Below are positions 1 to 5,876 of a DNA stretch of 6,071 nt, piece after piece (within the stretch, counting starts at the first letter, position 1; each line of letters opens with the position of its first letter). The notes beneath the pieces are model-generated. The model ran no database searches. It was not told the origin of the DNA and saw nothing but the letters and a program-made list of their open reading frames with translations. Position numbers and translations under genes: made by a program. Source of the stretch: JBDNDK01 sp046719185 (GTDB lineage Bacteria; Armatimonadota; UBA5829); NCBI GenBank assembly GCA_046719185.1, contig JBDNDK010000147.1, forward strand, positions 1-6,071. The letters run 5' to 3'.

Positions 1-689
1 TAATTTGTATTTCGATTATAACAGTTTTGGTGATGGTTACATTTATATTACCAAGATTTATGCTGCTTTTTGAGAGAATGGAAGCAAAGCTGCCTTGGAC
101 AACAAAAGCATTAATGGATTTTAGCAACAATTTAACCCATTATTGGTATATCTATTTAATTGCAGTTATTGGGTTGGTGGTTGCTTTTAAAAAATATTCA
201 TCTTCAGCTCAAGGCAAAAAAACAATTGATGGATTGCTCTTAAAATTGCCTGTTGTTGGAGAGATTGTAAAAAAGGTGGTATTAAGTAGAGTACTTGCAT
301 CTATGTCAACATTGTTAAAATGTGGAGTTCCTATGCTGCAGACTCTACAGACTTCCGCCTCAGCTGCCAATAATGAAATAGTGAAAGAAGCATTGCTTAA
401 AGCTAGCACAGATGTTTCACAGGGCACAAGTACATCTCAATCTCTTAGGGAAACCAATGTATTCCCTCCCATTGTAATACAAATGGTAGAAAGTGGAGAG
501 AAAACTGGTGAGCTGCCTTCTATGCTTGAATACATACAAGGTATGTTTTCAAGAGAAACAGATGCAAAAATTAAGTCAATAACTTCTGTAATAGAGCCGA
601 TAATGATAGTAGTACTAGGTTTAATAGTAGGCTTCATAGCTATATCGGTCATAGTGCCAATCTATTCATTAGTTGGCGGTGTGAAATAA
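1..689 (+). CDS. gspF: GspF/PilC-family inner-membrane platform protein, C-terminal half (5' truncated by window)
   Basis: This is the polytopic inner-membrane platform protein of a type II secretion or type IV pilus machine, which couples the cytoplasmic assembly ATPase to pseudopilin insertion. The reading frame is open from base 3 to the left edge, so the gene begins outside the window. The TTG at 27 is an internal codon, not a real start. About 228 residues are visible of a family that usually has about 400. They begin in a transmembrane helix (ending near ILPRF), followed by the typical P-x-F-x-x-L/I-F-E segment, a second helix (about fragment residues 47-62), the second cytoplasmic T2SSF domain, and a last helix (about 198-220) ending VPIYSL. 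Family hallmarks are SRVLASMSTLLKCGVPML (about 95-112) and QMVESGEKTGELPSML (about 160-175). The stop lies 27 nt before the first pseudopilin gene, so the two are probably co-transcribed. The family call is firm. Sequence alone does not decide between T2SS GspF and T4P PilC; the pseudopilin set downstream favours a GspF-like role. Confidence 0.95.
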   Translation, partial: ICISIITVLVMVTFILPRFMLLFERMEAKLPWTTKALMDFSNNLTHYWYIYLIAVIGLVVAFKKYSSSAQGKKTIDGLLLKLPVVGEIVKKVVLSRVLASMSTLLKCGVPMLQTLQTSASAANNEIVKEALLKASTDVSQGTSTSQSLRETNVFPPIVIQMVESGEKTGELPSMLEYIQGMFSRETDAKIKSITSVIEPIMIVVLGLIVGFIAISVIVPIYSLVGGVK

Positions 690-703
690 AAATACTATGT
701 AAT

Positions 704-709
704 AGGGGG
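704..709 (+). promoter_or_regulatory. Ribosome binding site of the first GspG-like gene
   Basis: The sequence AGGGGG lies 7 nt upstream of the ATG at 717. It is a good purine-rich Shine-Dalgarno match and supports that start for a pseudopilin with a 16-residue leader. Confidence 0.7.
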
Positions 710-716
710 TACGCAG

Positions 717-1172
717 ATGATTAGTCTGCTCGAAAAAGCAAGAAGAAAAAGAACAAAATGTGGTTTCACATTGGTAGAGTTGTTGGTAGTTATAGTTGTT
801 TTGGCTGTGTTAGCAGCTATTGTGTTACCAAAATTTATGAATTCCAGCAAGAGAAGTAAGGAAGCAGCATTAAAGAGTGATCTGAAAGTTGTTAGAAATG
901 CAATAGGAATGTTCCATGCAGATACAGGTGCATATCCAAAAACACTTAATGCTCTTATGGCAACTGAAGCACCTGCTAAAGGGCTGGACTCAGATGGAAA
1001 TGAAGTGGATATACTTCCAGGTGATTGGCATGGTCCATACTTGCAGGATTTGCCAATTGATCCAATAAGTGGAACAGCATTTATCTATGTTATCACTCAT
1101 CCAGACGTTGGAAAAGTTAAAAGCAGTGCAACAGGAAACAGCCTAGATGGCTCTCCATACAGCACTTGGTAA
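717..1172 (+). CDS. gspG: GspG-like type II secretion pseudopilin (paralogue 1)
   Basis: A probable major pseudopilin, the shaft subunit of the T2SS-type pseudopilus, made as a membrane prepilin and cleaved by a GspO/PilD-type peptidase. The leader is short and basic (16 residues ending KCG). Cleavage is predicted between G16 and F17, in the classic G|FTLVELLVV motif, with E21 as the conserved Glu at mature position +5 and a Pro at +22. The hydrophobic N-terminal helix is followed by a region typical of GspG (ADTGAYPKTLNAL, then DWHGPYL) that forms the small globular head. The predicted mature form is 135 aa and ends in Trp. I do not see the usual GspG C-terminal calcium-loop signature (a run of Asp/Gly/Asn near the end), so it is a divergent member. 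It is roughly half identical, by hand alignment without gaps, to the paralogue at 1490-1930. A stem-loop lies just downstream. Confidence 0.9.
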   Translation: MISLLEKARRKRTKCGFTLVELLVVIVVLAVLAAIVLPKFMNSSKRSKEAALKSDLKVVRNAIGMFHADTGAYPKTLNALMATEAPAKGLDSDGNEVDILPGDWHGPYLQDLPIDPISGTAFIYVITHPDVGKVKSSATGNSLDGSPYSTW

Positions 1173-1207
1173 ACAACTATAATTACTCTACCTACCAAAT
1201 TTAATTG

Positions 1208-1243
1208 GGTATGTGTGTGATTTAATTAAAAAACACACATACC
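1208..1243 (+). other. Intra-operon stem-loop, perfect 11-bp stem
   Basis: GGTATGTGTGT (1208-1218) pairs perfectly with ACACACATACC (1233-1243) around a 14-nt AT-rich loop that contains the palindrome TTTAATTAAA. No T-run follows on either strand, so it is not a standard intrinsic terminator. It sits in the 108-nt spacer between the first GspG-like gene and the mini-pseudopilin gene. Its likely roles are a 3' stabiliser of the upstream pseudopilin message, a processing site, or a partial attenuator that raises the first pseudopilin relative to downstream genes. A weaker alternative pairing, TACC (1193-1196) with GGTA (1208-1211), would compete with it. The structure is directly visible; the function is inference. 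I see no convincing promoter or extra gene in the rest of the spacer (1173-1280). Confidence 0.6.
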
Positions 1244-1264
1244 TTGGATTGGCTGCTTATTTTC

Positions 1265-1270
1265 AGGAGG
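1265..1270 (+). promoter_or_regulatory. Consensus ribosome binding site of the 63-aa mini-pseudopilin
   Basis: AGGAGG, the full Shine-Dalgarno consensus, lies 10 nt before the ATG at 1281. It is the strongest ribosome site I see in the window and is the main reason to accept the very short gene behind it as translated. Confidence 0.75.
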
Positions 1271-1280
1271 AAAATAGTAT

Positions 1281-1472
1281 ATGCCGGAGGCAAGAAAAAA
1301 AACAAGTCCAGTGGTAAGTATTATAGAACTGATTCTAATTACATTGGTGATGGGATTTATTATAACCATTGCTATTCCATGCAATTCTAAAAAAAATCAA
1401 AAAGAAATTGTATCAGTCATAATTTCTGAAAATTCAGAAAACAATGATATAGGTACAAAAACTTCTCAGTAA
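1281..1472 (+). CDS. 63-aa pseudopilin-like single-TM protein without prepilin cleavage site
   Basis: I know no named family for this small protein. It has a basic N-terminus (MPEARKK), one hydrophobic helix (about residues 11-33) and a short polar tail rich in Lys, Glu, Asn and Ser. The helix matches the neighbouring pseudopilins in register: Glu at residue 16 and Pro at residue 33 have the same spacing as E(+5) and P(+22) of the flanking GspG-like proteins. The residues at the expected cleavage site are Val-Val (11-12), not Gly-Phe, so prepilin peptidase should not cut it. The globular head is absent. Start and translation are supported by an AGGAGG site. It lies between two GspG-like genes and ends 17 nt before the second. 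It could be the remnant of a third pseudopilin copy, or a membrane-retained helix that interacts with pseudopilins before assembly. That it is a gene is likely; the role is unknown. Confidence 0.65.
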   Translation: MPEARKKTSPVVSIIELILITLVMGFIITIAIPCNSKKNQKEIVSVIISENSENNDIGTKTSQ

Positions 1473-1489
1473 TTTTATAAAGAAGTTAT

Positions 1490-1930
1490 ATGACAAAACT
1501 AAAAAAACATATTAAAAATGGTTTTACTCTTGTAGAGCTTTTAGTAGTTATTGTAATTCTTGCCATACTTGCATCAATTGCATTGCCAAAATTTTTAGGG
1601 CATACCCAAAGAGGCAAAGAATCAAAACTTGCTTCAGATTTGAAAACTATAAGAAGTGCTGTGGATGCTTTTTATGCAGACACAGGATATCTTCCTGTAA
1701 AATTAAATGATTTAGCAAGTAACACTGCACCTACTCAGGCTAGAGATAATACTGGGAATCTGGTTAGTTTAGATCCAAGTGATTGGCATGGTCCATATTT
1801 GGAATCAATACCAAAGGATCCATTTTTGAATGCAAATTATGCATATATTATAAATGGTCCTGAGCTAGGAAAAGTGAAGAGTTTGTCAAATCGTATAGGT
1901 TCCAATGGTGTTGCCTATAGTCAATGGTAG
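1490..1930 (+). CDS. gspG: GspG-like type II secretion pseudopilin (paralogue 2)
   Basis: A second GspG-like shaft or shaft-associated pseudopilin. The leader is 11 residues (MTKLKKHIKNG) with predicted cleavage between G11 and F12, followed by FTLVELLVV, Glu at mature +5 and Pro at +22. The head contains ADTGYLPVKLNDL and SDWHGPYL and ends in Trp, as in paralogue 1. Both predicted mature forms are 135 aa and align end to end without gaps, with about half the positions identical by hand count, so they come from a tandem duplication that has diverged well. The usual GspG calcium-loop signature is not evident. The ribosome site is weak (AAAGAAG about 4 nt before ATG), and the gene may rely on coupling to the mini-pseudopilin that ends 17 nt upstream. 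It could be an alternative shaft subunit or an adaptor between shaft and tip. Confidence 0.88.
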   Translation: MTKLKKHIKNGFTLVELLVVIVILAILASIALPKFLGHTQRGKESKLASDLKTIRSAVDAFYADTGYLPVKLNDLASNTAPTQARDNTGNLVSLDPSDWHGPYLESIPKDPFLNANYAYIINGPELGKVKSLSNRIGSNGVAYSQW

Positions 1931-1943
1931 ATAATATCATATT

Positions 1944-2327
1944 ATGTTATTAAACAGAAAATCAGGATTCACTTTAGTTGAAATATTGGTATCATCTGTT
2001 ATTTTATCCATTGGCTTGGTGGCAATTCTCACTGGCATGTCTTTATCAAGAGAAAGTAGATTAAAAGCAGAACAATTAAACATTGCAAATGCCATTGCTC
2101 AATCATACATAGAAGAATATAGGGCAAAAGAAAAAACAGATTTAAGCAACGAAACAATCAACACCACTAGTTCTTTGCTCCCAAGAGGAAATAACATCAC
2201 TATCACTGTATCACAATCTGAAAATTTTTCTGCCAGCAGTTTGTCATGGGTGAGAGTGAAAATAACATATCCAGAAGCAAACGGAACAAGGGAAATCTAC
2301 TATGAAACCTGCATCACAGCCTTTTAG
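1944..2327 (+). CDS. GspI/PilV-like minor pseudopilin
   Basis: A minor pseudopilin of 127 aa, probably part of the tip complex that starts pseudopilus assembly. The leader is very short (MLLNRKSG), with cleavage predicted between G8 and F9. FTLVEILVSSVILSIGLVAIL is typical of the GspI/PilV group (VILSIGL following E+5). The conserved helix continues with AEQLNIANAIAQSYIEEYR (about 42-60), as in type IV pilus modification protein PilV and GspI. The C-terminal half is beta-prone and not specific. It starts 13 nt after the previous stop with no clear Shine-Dalgarno site, so translation may be coupled. Its 3' end overlaps the GspJ-like gene by 26 nt. GspI versus PilV cannot be resolved by eye, so no symbol is given. 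Confidence 0.82.
   Translation: MLLNRKSGFTLVEILVSSVILSIGLVAILTGMSLSRESRLKAEQLNIANAIAQSYIEEYRAKEKTDLSNETINTTSSLLPRGNNITITVSQSENFSASSLSWVRVKITYPEANGTREIYYETCITAF
2288..2293 (+). promoter_or_regulatory. Ribosome binding site inside the GspI-like gene, setting the GspJ-like start
   Basis: AAGGGA lies 8 nt before the ATG at 2302, within the upstream coding sequence. It supports the 26-nt gene overlap as real and the 16-residue leader of the GspJ-like protein. Confidence 0.6.
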
Positions 2328-2958
2328 ATCCAATTACAAAAAAAATGGTTTCACATTAATAGAAGTTTTAATAGTGGTAACTATTATATCTGTGATGATG
2401 TCTGCTATTGTAGCTGTGTTTGCAACAATAATGCAGGAATGGGAAAGAGAAGATAGCAGAATTGAGGCAATGCAGACTGTTTCATCTGCCACACAAAGAA
2501 TTGAAAGAGATATATCAAATGCTGTGTTTGCTGATACCATAAGCAGATTCAGCCCTAATGATACATTATTGGTTATAATGCCTTATGTTCAGGCTTATAA
2601 TATGTATGTGCCAACTTGGGATTTTAATAAGCTTTTTTATAGTTCAGGTGTCCATGTTATATATTATCTTTCAGATGAAACAGGAAGTTACTCAAGAAAA
2701 GGAGACATACTCTGGAGGTCAGTTAAAAAATTATATGCAGGTGAATCCAATTTTAATATAGATGCTGATTGGAGTATGTATTATGACCTTAATAAGGGTA
2801 GAGTTTCAAATCTAAAAGCTATCAATTTTGATGTGGAAGATCTTGGCAGTAGCCTTACTGTTGAGATAAATGCAGTTTCATCATACTCAATAAAAGATGA
2901 GGAAGTTCAGGTAAGTCAGAAAAGAACAGTTTGTCTAAGAGGGGCATTGGGCAGATGA
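2302..2958 (+). CDS. gspJ: GspJ-like minor pseudopilin
   Basis: A 218-aa minor pseudopilin expected to join the I- and K/X-like proteins at the pseudopilus tip. The leader (16 residues, ending YKKNG) is followed by FTLIEVLIVVTIISVMMS, with cleavage between G16 and F17 and Glu21 at mature +5. The helix continues to QEWERED, and QRIERDISNA (about 65-74) corresponds to the L/I-x-R-D-I/L segment seen in GspJ proteins. The rest is a beta-rich head without recognisable catalytic motifs, of normal length for GspJ. The gene starts within the preceding gene and its TGA overlaps the next gene's ATG (ATGA), so translational coupling across I-J-K/X is likely. PulJ/GspJ is the best family; a generic PilW-like minor pilin is the alternative. 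Confidence 0.82.
   Translation: MKPASQPFRSNYKKNGFTLIEVLIVVTIISVMMSAIVAVFATIMQEWEREDSRIEAMQTVSSATQRIERDISNAVFADTISRFSPNDTLLVIMPYVQAYNMYVPTWDFNKLFYSSGVHVIYYLSDETGSYSRKGDILWRSVKKLYAGESNFNIDADWSMYYDLNKGRVSNLKAINFDVEDLGSSLTVEINAVSSYSIKDEEVQVSQKRTVCLRGALGR
2937..2944 (+). promoter_or_regulatory. Ribosome binding site deciding the start of the PilX/GspK-like gene
   Basis: AAGAGGGG lies 10 nt before the ATG at 2955, whose first bases overlap the upstream TGA (ATGA). This favours ATG 2955 over an in-frame TTG at 2931, which has no good upstream site and would lie before this purine run, and over ATG 2961, which is further away. Confidence 0.6.
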
Positions 2959-4100
2959 ATATGCAGAAACAATCAAAAAGAAGCCATATTAAATATTCTC
3001 TGTCAAGTAATGCTGGTGCAGCCTATTTAATATCTATCACAGCCTTGATGATGGGTATGATTTTAGCTTTAGCTCTTCTTAGAACCTCTAATGAATATTT
3101 CTTTTCTGAATATAAAAACATAGAGAAGCAGGGAGCAAAGAATCTAGCAGAAGCTGGGATAAATTATGGCTTTTGGTGTGTGCACTACAACCTAAAACAT
3201 CCGCCATATTCCCAAACAGTTAACACACAAACAGGCAGTTTTCAAATCACCATACAAGATGATGGAAATAGAGACCCATCCACAATGCTCATCACATCAA
3301 CAGGACAATATAAAGGTGAATCTGTAACATTAAAAAGAGTAGTTTTAGGACCTTTGCCATATTATTATGCTTGGTGTGAAAATAGATCTGTTCAGGATGG
3401 AGATAGAATAATAATTAACGGAATCATCGGCGGTATGAGAGCCAATGGATCTATAAACTTAACAAATAATCAAACAAATGTATCCACTGGTGGATGGGCA
3501 ACAGGTTCAAAGTTTGGTGCAGGTGTTGTAAATCCGCTATATACAAACTATGCTCCAATTAGATTTCCTCAGATTGATTTGCCTTATTATACTTTTTTAA
3601 GTCCGCCGCATAATGGTTTTCTTGATTTATCAGATAAACTAAATGCTACAAACTATCCATCAAAAAAAGCTTTGATTTGTGTTAATGGAGATGTGAAAAT
3701 AGCAGGTCAGTATGATGGGATATATACAATTGTTTCAAATGGCACAGTGGATATAAGGTGTCCTGTAAGACCTCAAAATCAAAACAGCTATCTTGCTGTG
3801 CTGTCAACAGATTCAATCAGAATTTGGGCATCTCCAGGTCCACCATATGATAATAATAATGATATAGCTGAGGGAATTTTCTATGCTAAAAATTCTACAA
3901 ATACTGGAACTATATACATATATAGATATGTAGGAACAGGCAAATCAACTATTAAAGGCAGTATTGCTGCTGACGATATAGTAACAATGAGATGGGAATA
4001 TGGCGAACCAAACTATAACCCAATCATTCTAGAATTATGGAGAGATGAAAGAATAAATTTATCAATTATCAGAGATTTAAGATTGCCCGGTATTCAGTAA
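2955..4100 (+). CDS. PilX/GspK-like minor pilin with long beta-rich C-terminal region
   Basis: A 381-aa protein with the N-terminal pattern of PilX/GspK tip subunits. A basic leader ends SSNAG, followed by the hydrophobic helix AAYLISITALMMGMILALALL (about 22-42). Cleavage may occur after G21; there is no Glu at +5, as in GspK. The helix runs on to NLAEAGINYGFW (63-74), the AEAG motif common in PilX/GspK N-terminal domains. From about 150 to 345 there are short alternating strands rich in Gly, Asn, Ile and Val (IIINGIIGGMRANGSINL, ICVNGDVKIAG, SNGTVDIRC, STIKGSIAADDIV), suggesting a beta-solenoid, bactofilin-like fold. This is often seen fused to PilX-like helices in large minor pilins. The classical GspK alpha domain is not recognisable. 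The protein probably caps the pseudopilus or mediates contact outside the cell. The N-terminal family is fairly sure; the fold of the C-terminus is inference. Confidence 0.78.
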   Translation: MNMQKQSKRSHIKYSLSSNAGAAYLISITALMMGMILALALLRTSNEYFFSEYKNIEKQGAKNLAEAGINYGFWCVHYNLKHPPYSQTVNTQTGSFQITIQDDGNRDPSTMLITSTGQYKGESVTLKRVVLGPLPYYYAWCENRSVQDGDRIIINGIIGGMRANGSINLTNNQTNVSTGGWATGSKFGAGVVNPLYTNYAPIRFPQIDLPYYTFLSPPHNGFLDLSDKLNATNYPSKKALICVNGDVKIAGQYDGIYTIVSNGTVDIRCPVRPQNQNSYLAVLSTDSIRIWASPGPPYDNNNDIAEGIFYAKNSTNTGTIYIYRYVGTGKSTIKGSIAADDIVTMRWEYGEPNYNPIILELWRDERINLSIIRDLRLPGIQ

Positions 4101-4116
4101 TATAACAAAAATACCG
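4088..4116 (+). other. Small stem-loop across the stop codon of the PilX/GspK-like gene
   Basis: CGGTATT (4088-4094) pairs perfectly with AATACCG (4110-4116) around a 15-nt loop that holds the end of the coding region and its stop. No T-run follows, so it is at most a weak attenuator or an mRNA 3' processing or stability element between the pseudopilin cluster and the HD-GYP gene. The stem is short and could be chance. Confidence 0.35.
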
Positions 4117-4132
4117 ATGTAAAATATAGACT

Positions 4133-5809
4133 ATGGATAAAAGAAGAAGATCAGAAAAATTAATAACCATACTCAGATGGCTGGTGATGACTGTAGGTCT
4201 CGCATCAGTTGCTGATTATCTGCCAACTAATCAAATTATAATGTTAGTTGGTCTAGTTGTTGTTTATAATGCTGTAATGACTTGGACTGTGAGTGATCTC
4301 CAGAGATTTTCAAATTATGGTAGACTCACAAGTATAATAACAAGAGGACTAGACATTGCAGTTATATCAGCAGTTTTAATACCTCATTCAGCGACTCATT
4401 CACAAGCACATCTATTATACTTATTTGTATTAGTTAGTTTAGGATTTACTATTACAAATACACAAAGAATGTATGTCGGATGCGGTGTTGTAGCATTCTC
4501 TGCATTGTTTGTTTCTATACTTTCTTTGTCAAATAATGCATTTACTCCAGATGGCTTAAAGATTATTTCTCTAAGAATTGCAGCATTAGCATTTGGATTT
4601 GCAGTAACTTTATTTATTTCAAAAACTAGATCTCAAGATGAGCTTGCAAGTGAGAGAGGTTCTTATATAAATGCAATTCTTAATTGCGGAGCAAAACTAA
4701 CAAGTTTTAGAGATGTGCATGAGCTTTCAATGTTTGTGCTAGAATCAGCAATCAAGGAAACAAATGCAGCTGGTGGTCAATTGCTTCTTTATAATGAAGA
4801 GAAAAACAATCTTGAATGTGAAGCTTTCTTCACTATGGACAACTCAGATGCAATTATGCCTCAGGAAAGCAAAATCCAATCATATATAAATTGGGTGCTG
4901 GGAAGTGGAAGAGAAATAATGATTCAGGCAGGTGGAAGGCACTCTGAAGATGATGAAGGTGAAAAGTCACAACAGGCAATAATTGCAGTTCCTATGCTAT
5001 GGCATGATAAAAACAAAGATAACCCAAATCAAGTTGTAGGTATTCTGATGCTATGGGGATATCCAAATGAGGATTTCGGACCAGATGCAATGGATATAGC
5101 CAGAATATTTGCTGCAATGGCTGATGCTGCAATTATAAATCTAAAACTATTTACCAATCTGCAAAAATCATTTGTCAGCACTCTTCAAAGTCTTGCAAAT
5201 GGTCTTGAAGCTAGAGATGAATATACAAGAGGCCATTCTGAAAGAGTGATGACTGTAGCATGTATGATAGCTGAGGAAATTGGAGTAGAGCAAGAGAGTA
5301 TAGACTTGCTAAGAAATGCTGCACTATTGCATGATATTGGCAAAATTGGTGTTCCTGATAATGTCCTCAGAAAAGCAGGCAAGCTAACATCAGAAGAATG
5401 GGAAGCAATGAGAAAACACCCTGTGGTTTCAGCTGAGATATGTGAGCCATTAGGTCTTCATCCTGATGTTCTATTCTTAATTAAACACCATCAAGAAAAA
5501 TTAGATGGCAAGGGATACCCATCTGGTCTTAGTGCTGAAGAACAGCCATTATTGCTTAGAATATTAGTTGTAGCAGATGCATTTGATGCCATGAGATCTA
5601 GAAGACCATACAGAGATAGAATGCCGCAAGATGAACTTGAAGCTGAGCTAAACAGATGTGCAGGCAGAACCATGGATCCCACTGTTGTAGATGCACTCAA
5701 AAAGCTTATGAACAGGGGAGAAATGGATAGTGTATATGCTTCACATGACAAAGCAATTGAAGGAATATCTTTCCATATAGAATCTTCTGATGAGCAGGCA
5801 GCAGCATAA
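4133..5809 (+). CDS. Six-TM, GAF and HD-GYP domain protein, putative c-di-GMP phosphodiesterase
   Basis: A membrane sensor of 558 aa that probably degrades cyclic di-GMP. Six predicted helices (about 11-30, 34-52, 66-84, 92-109, 113-131, 144-163) form an unclassified membrane sensor. A GAF-like domain (about 190-336) could bind a small ligand, and the HD-GYP domain spans about 347-535. Seen motifs are YTRGHSERV (H368), the HD pair in LLHDIGKIGVPD (H400-D401), KHP (H429), HHQEKLDGKGYP (452-463, GYP at 461-463), and VADAFDAM with RRPYR (D482, D485, 491-494). Nearly all hallmark residues are present, so activity is likely. Where most family members read HHE, this one has HHQE, so a Gln may occupy a metal-ligand position. 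ATG 4133 is the first start after an in-frame TAG at 4127; no Shine-Dalgarno site is evident. It lies 32 nt after the tip pilin gene, suggesting co-transcription and a role in controlling pilus or secretion output, but this is contextual. It could also be an unrelated neighbour. Confidence 0.92.
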   Translation: MDKRRRSEKLITILRWLVMTVGLASVADYLPTNQIIMLVGLVVVYNAVMTWTVSDLQRFSNYGRLTSIITRGLDIAVISAVLIPHSATHSQAHLLYLFVLVSLGFTITNTQRMYVGCGVVAFSALFVSILSLSNNAFTPDGLKIISLRIAALAFGFAVTLFISKTRSQDELASERGSYINAILNCGAKLTSFRDVHELSMFVLESAIKETNAAGGQLLLYNEEKNNLECEAFFTMDNSDAIMPQESKIQSYINWVLGSGREIMIQAGGRHSEDDEGEKSQQAIIAVPMLWHDKNKDNPNQVVGILMLWGYPNEDFGPDAMDIARIFAAMADAAIINLKLFTNLQKSFVSTLQSLANGLEARDEYTRGHSERVMTVACMIAEEIGVEQESIDLLRNAALLHDIGKIGVPDNVLRKAGKLTSEEWEAMRKHPVVSAEICEPLGLHPDVLFLIKHHQEKLDGKGYPSGLSAEEQPLLLRILVVADAFDAMRSRRPYRDRMPQDELEAELNRCAGRTMDPTVVDALKKLMNRGEMDSVYASHDKAIEGISFHIESSDEQAAA

Positions 5810-5847
5810 AAATAAATAAAACCCCGGAGCAATTATTATTCCGGGGT
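5804..5847 (-). terminator. Rho-independent terminator of the cold-shock gene
   Basis: An 8-bp perfect GC-rich stem, ACCCCGGA (5821-5828) with TCCGGGGT (5840-5847), has an 11-nt loop. Read on the - strand it is followed by TTTATTTATTTTTAT, a classic T-rich tail, and it lies about 30 nt after the cold-shock stop. On the + strand the run precedes the stem and no T-run follows, so it should terminate the HD-GYP transcript less well, though the hairpin may still form its 3' end. The tail overlaps the stop codon of the HD-GYP gene. The 29 nt up to the cold-shock stop hold only a minor inverted repeat (GTATA at 5853, TATAC at 5865). Confidence 0.8.
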
Positions 5848-5876
5848 GTGGTGTATACGAGGTATATACGGCTTAA

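Noticed and set aside
209..652. Two - strand open frames of about 70 aa inside the GspF-like gene
   Set aside because: Both are antisense to well-conserved T2SSF coding sequence and their products show no family signature or ribosome site.
27..689. TTG at 27 as a real start of the GspF-like gene
   Set aside because: The frame stays open to the window edge, the codon falls inside a transmembrane helix, and the N-terminal half of the family would be missing. The gene is truncated by the window.
1208..1243. Stem-loop as an intrinsic terminator ending the operon after the first pseudopilin
   Set aside because: No T-run follows on the + strand, and the genes downstream belong to the same pathway with no visible new promoter. 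It was kept only as an unexplained regulatory structure.
717..2400. Repeated DNA around the GFTLVE codons as a repeat array
   Set aside because: The similarity at about 762, 1519, 1965 and 2347 comes from the shared prepilin motif in four separate genes. Spacing is irregular and there is no CRISPR or mobile-element pattern.
2334..2540. 68-aa open frame on the - strand inside the GspJ-like gene
   Set aside because: It is the antisense shadow of a conserved prepilin helix; the Ile/Thr/Ala-rich product is a by-product of that coding pattern.
2931..2954. TTG at 2931 as the start of the PilX/GspK-like gene
   Set aside because: The good Shine-Dalgarno run AAGAGGGG lies after this TTG and before the ATG at 2955, which also forms an ATGA overlap with the upstream stop. 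The extra eight residues add no leader feature.
4101..4132. TATAGA at 4125-4130 as a promoter -10 box for the HD-GYP gene
   Set aside because: The start codon lies only 3 nt after it and no -35-like hexamer is at the right distance, so a transcript from it would begin inside the gene.
5491..5832. 113-aa open frame on the - strand
   Set aside because: It is antisense to the conserved HD-GYP motif region and the terminator, and its translation is low-complexity Ser/Leu-rich with no recognisable family.
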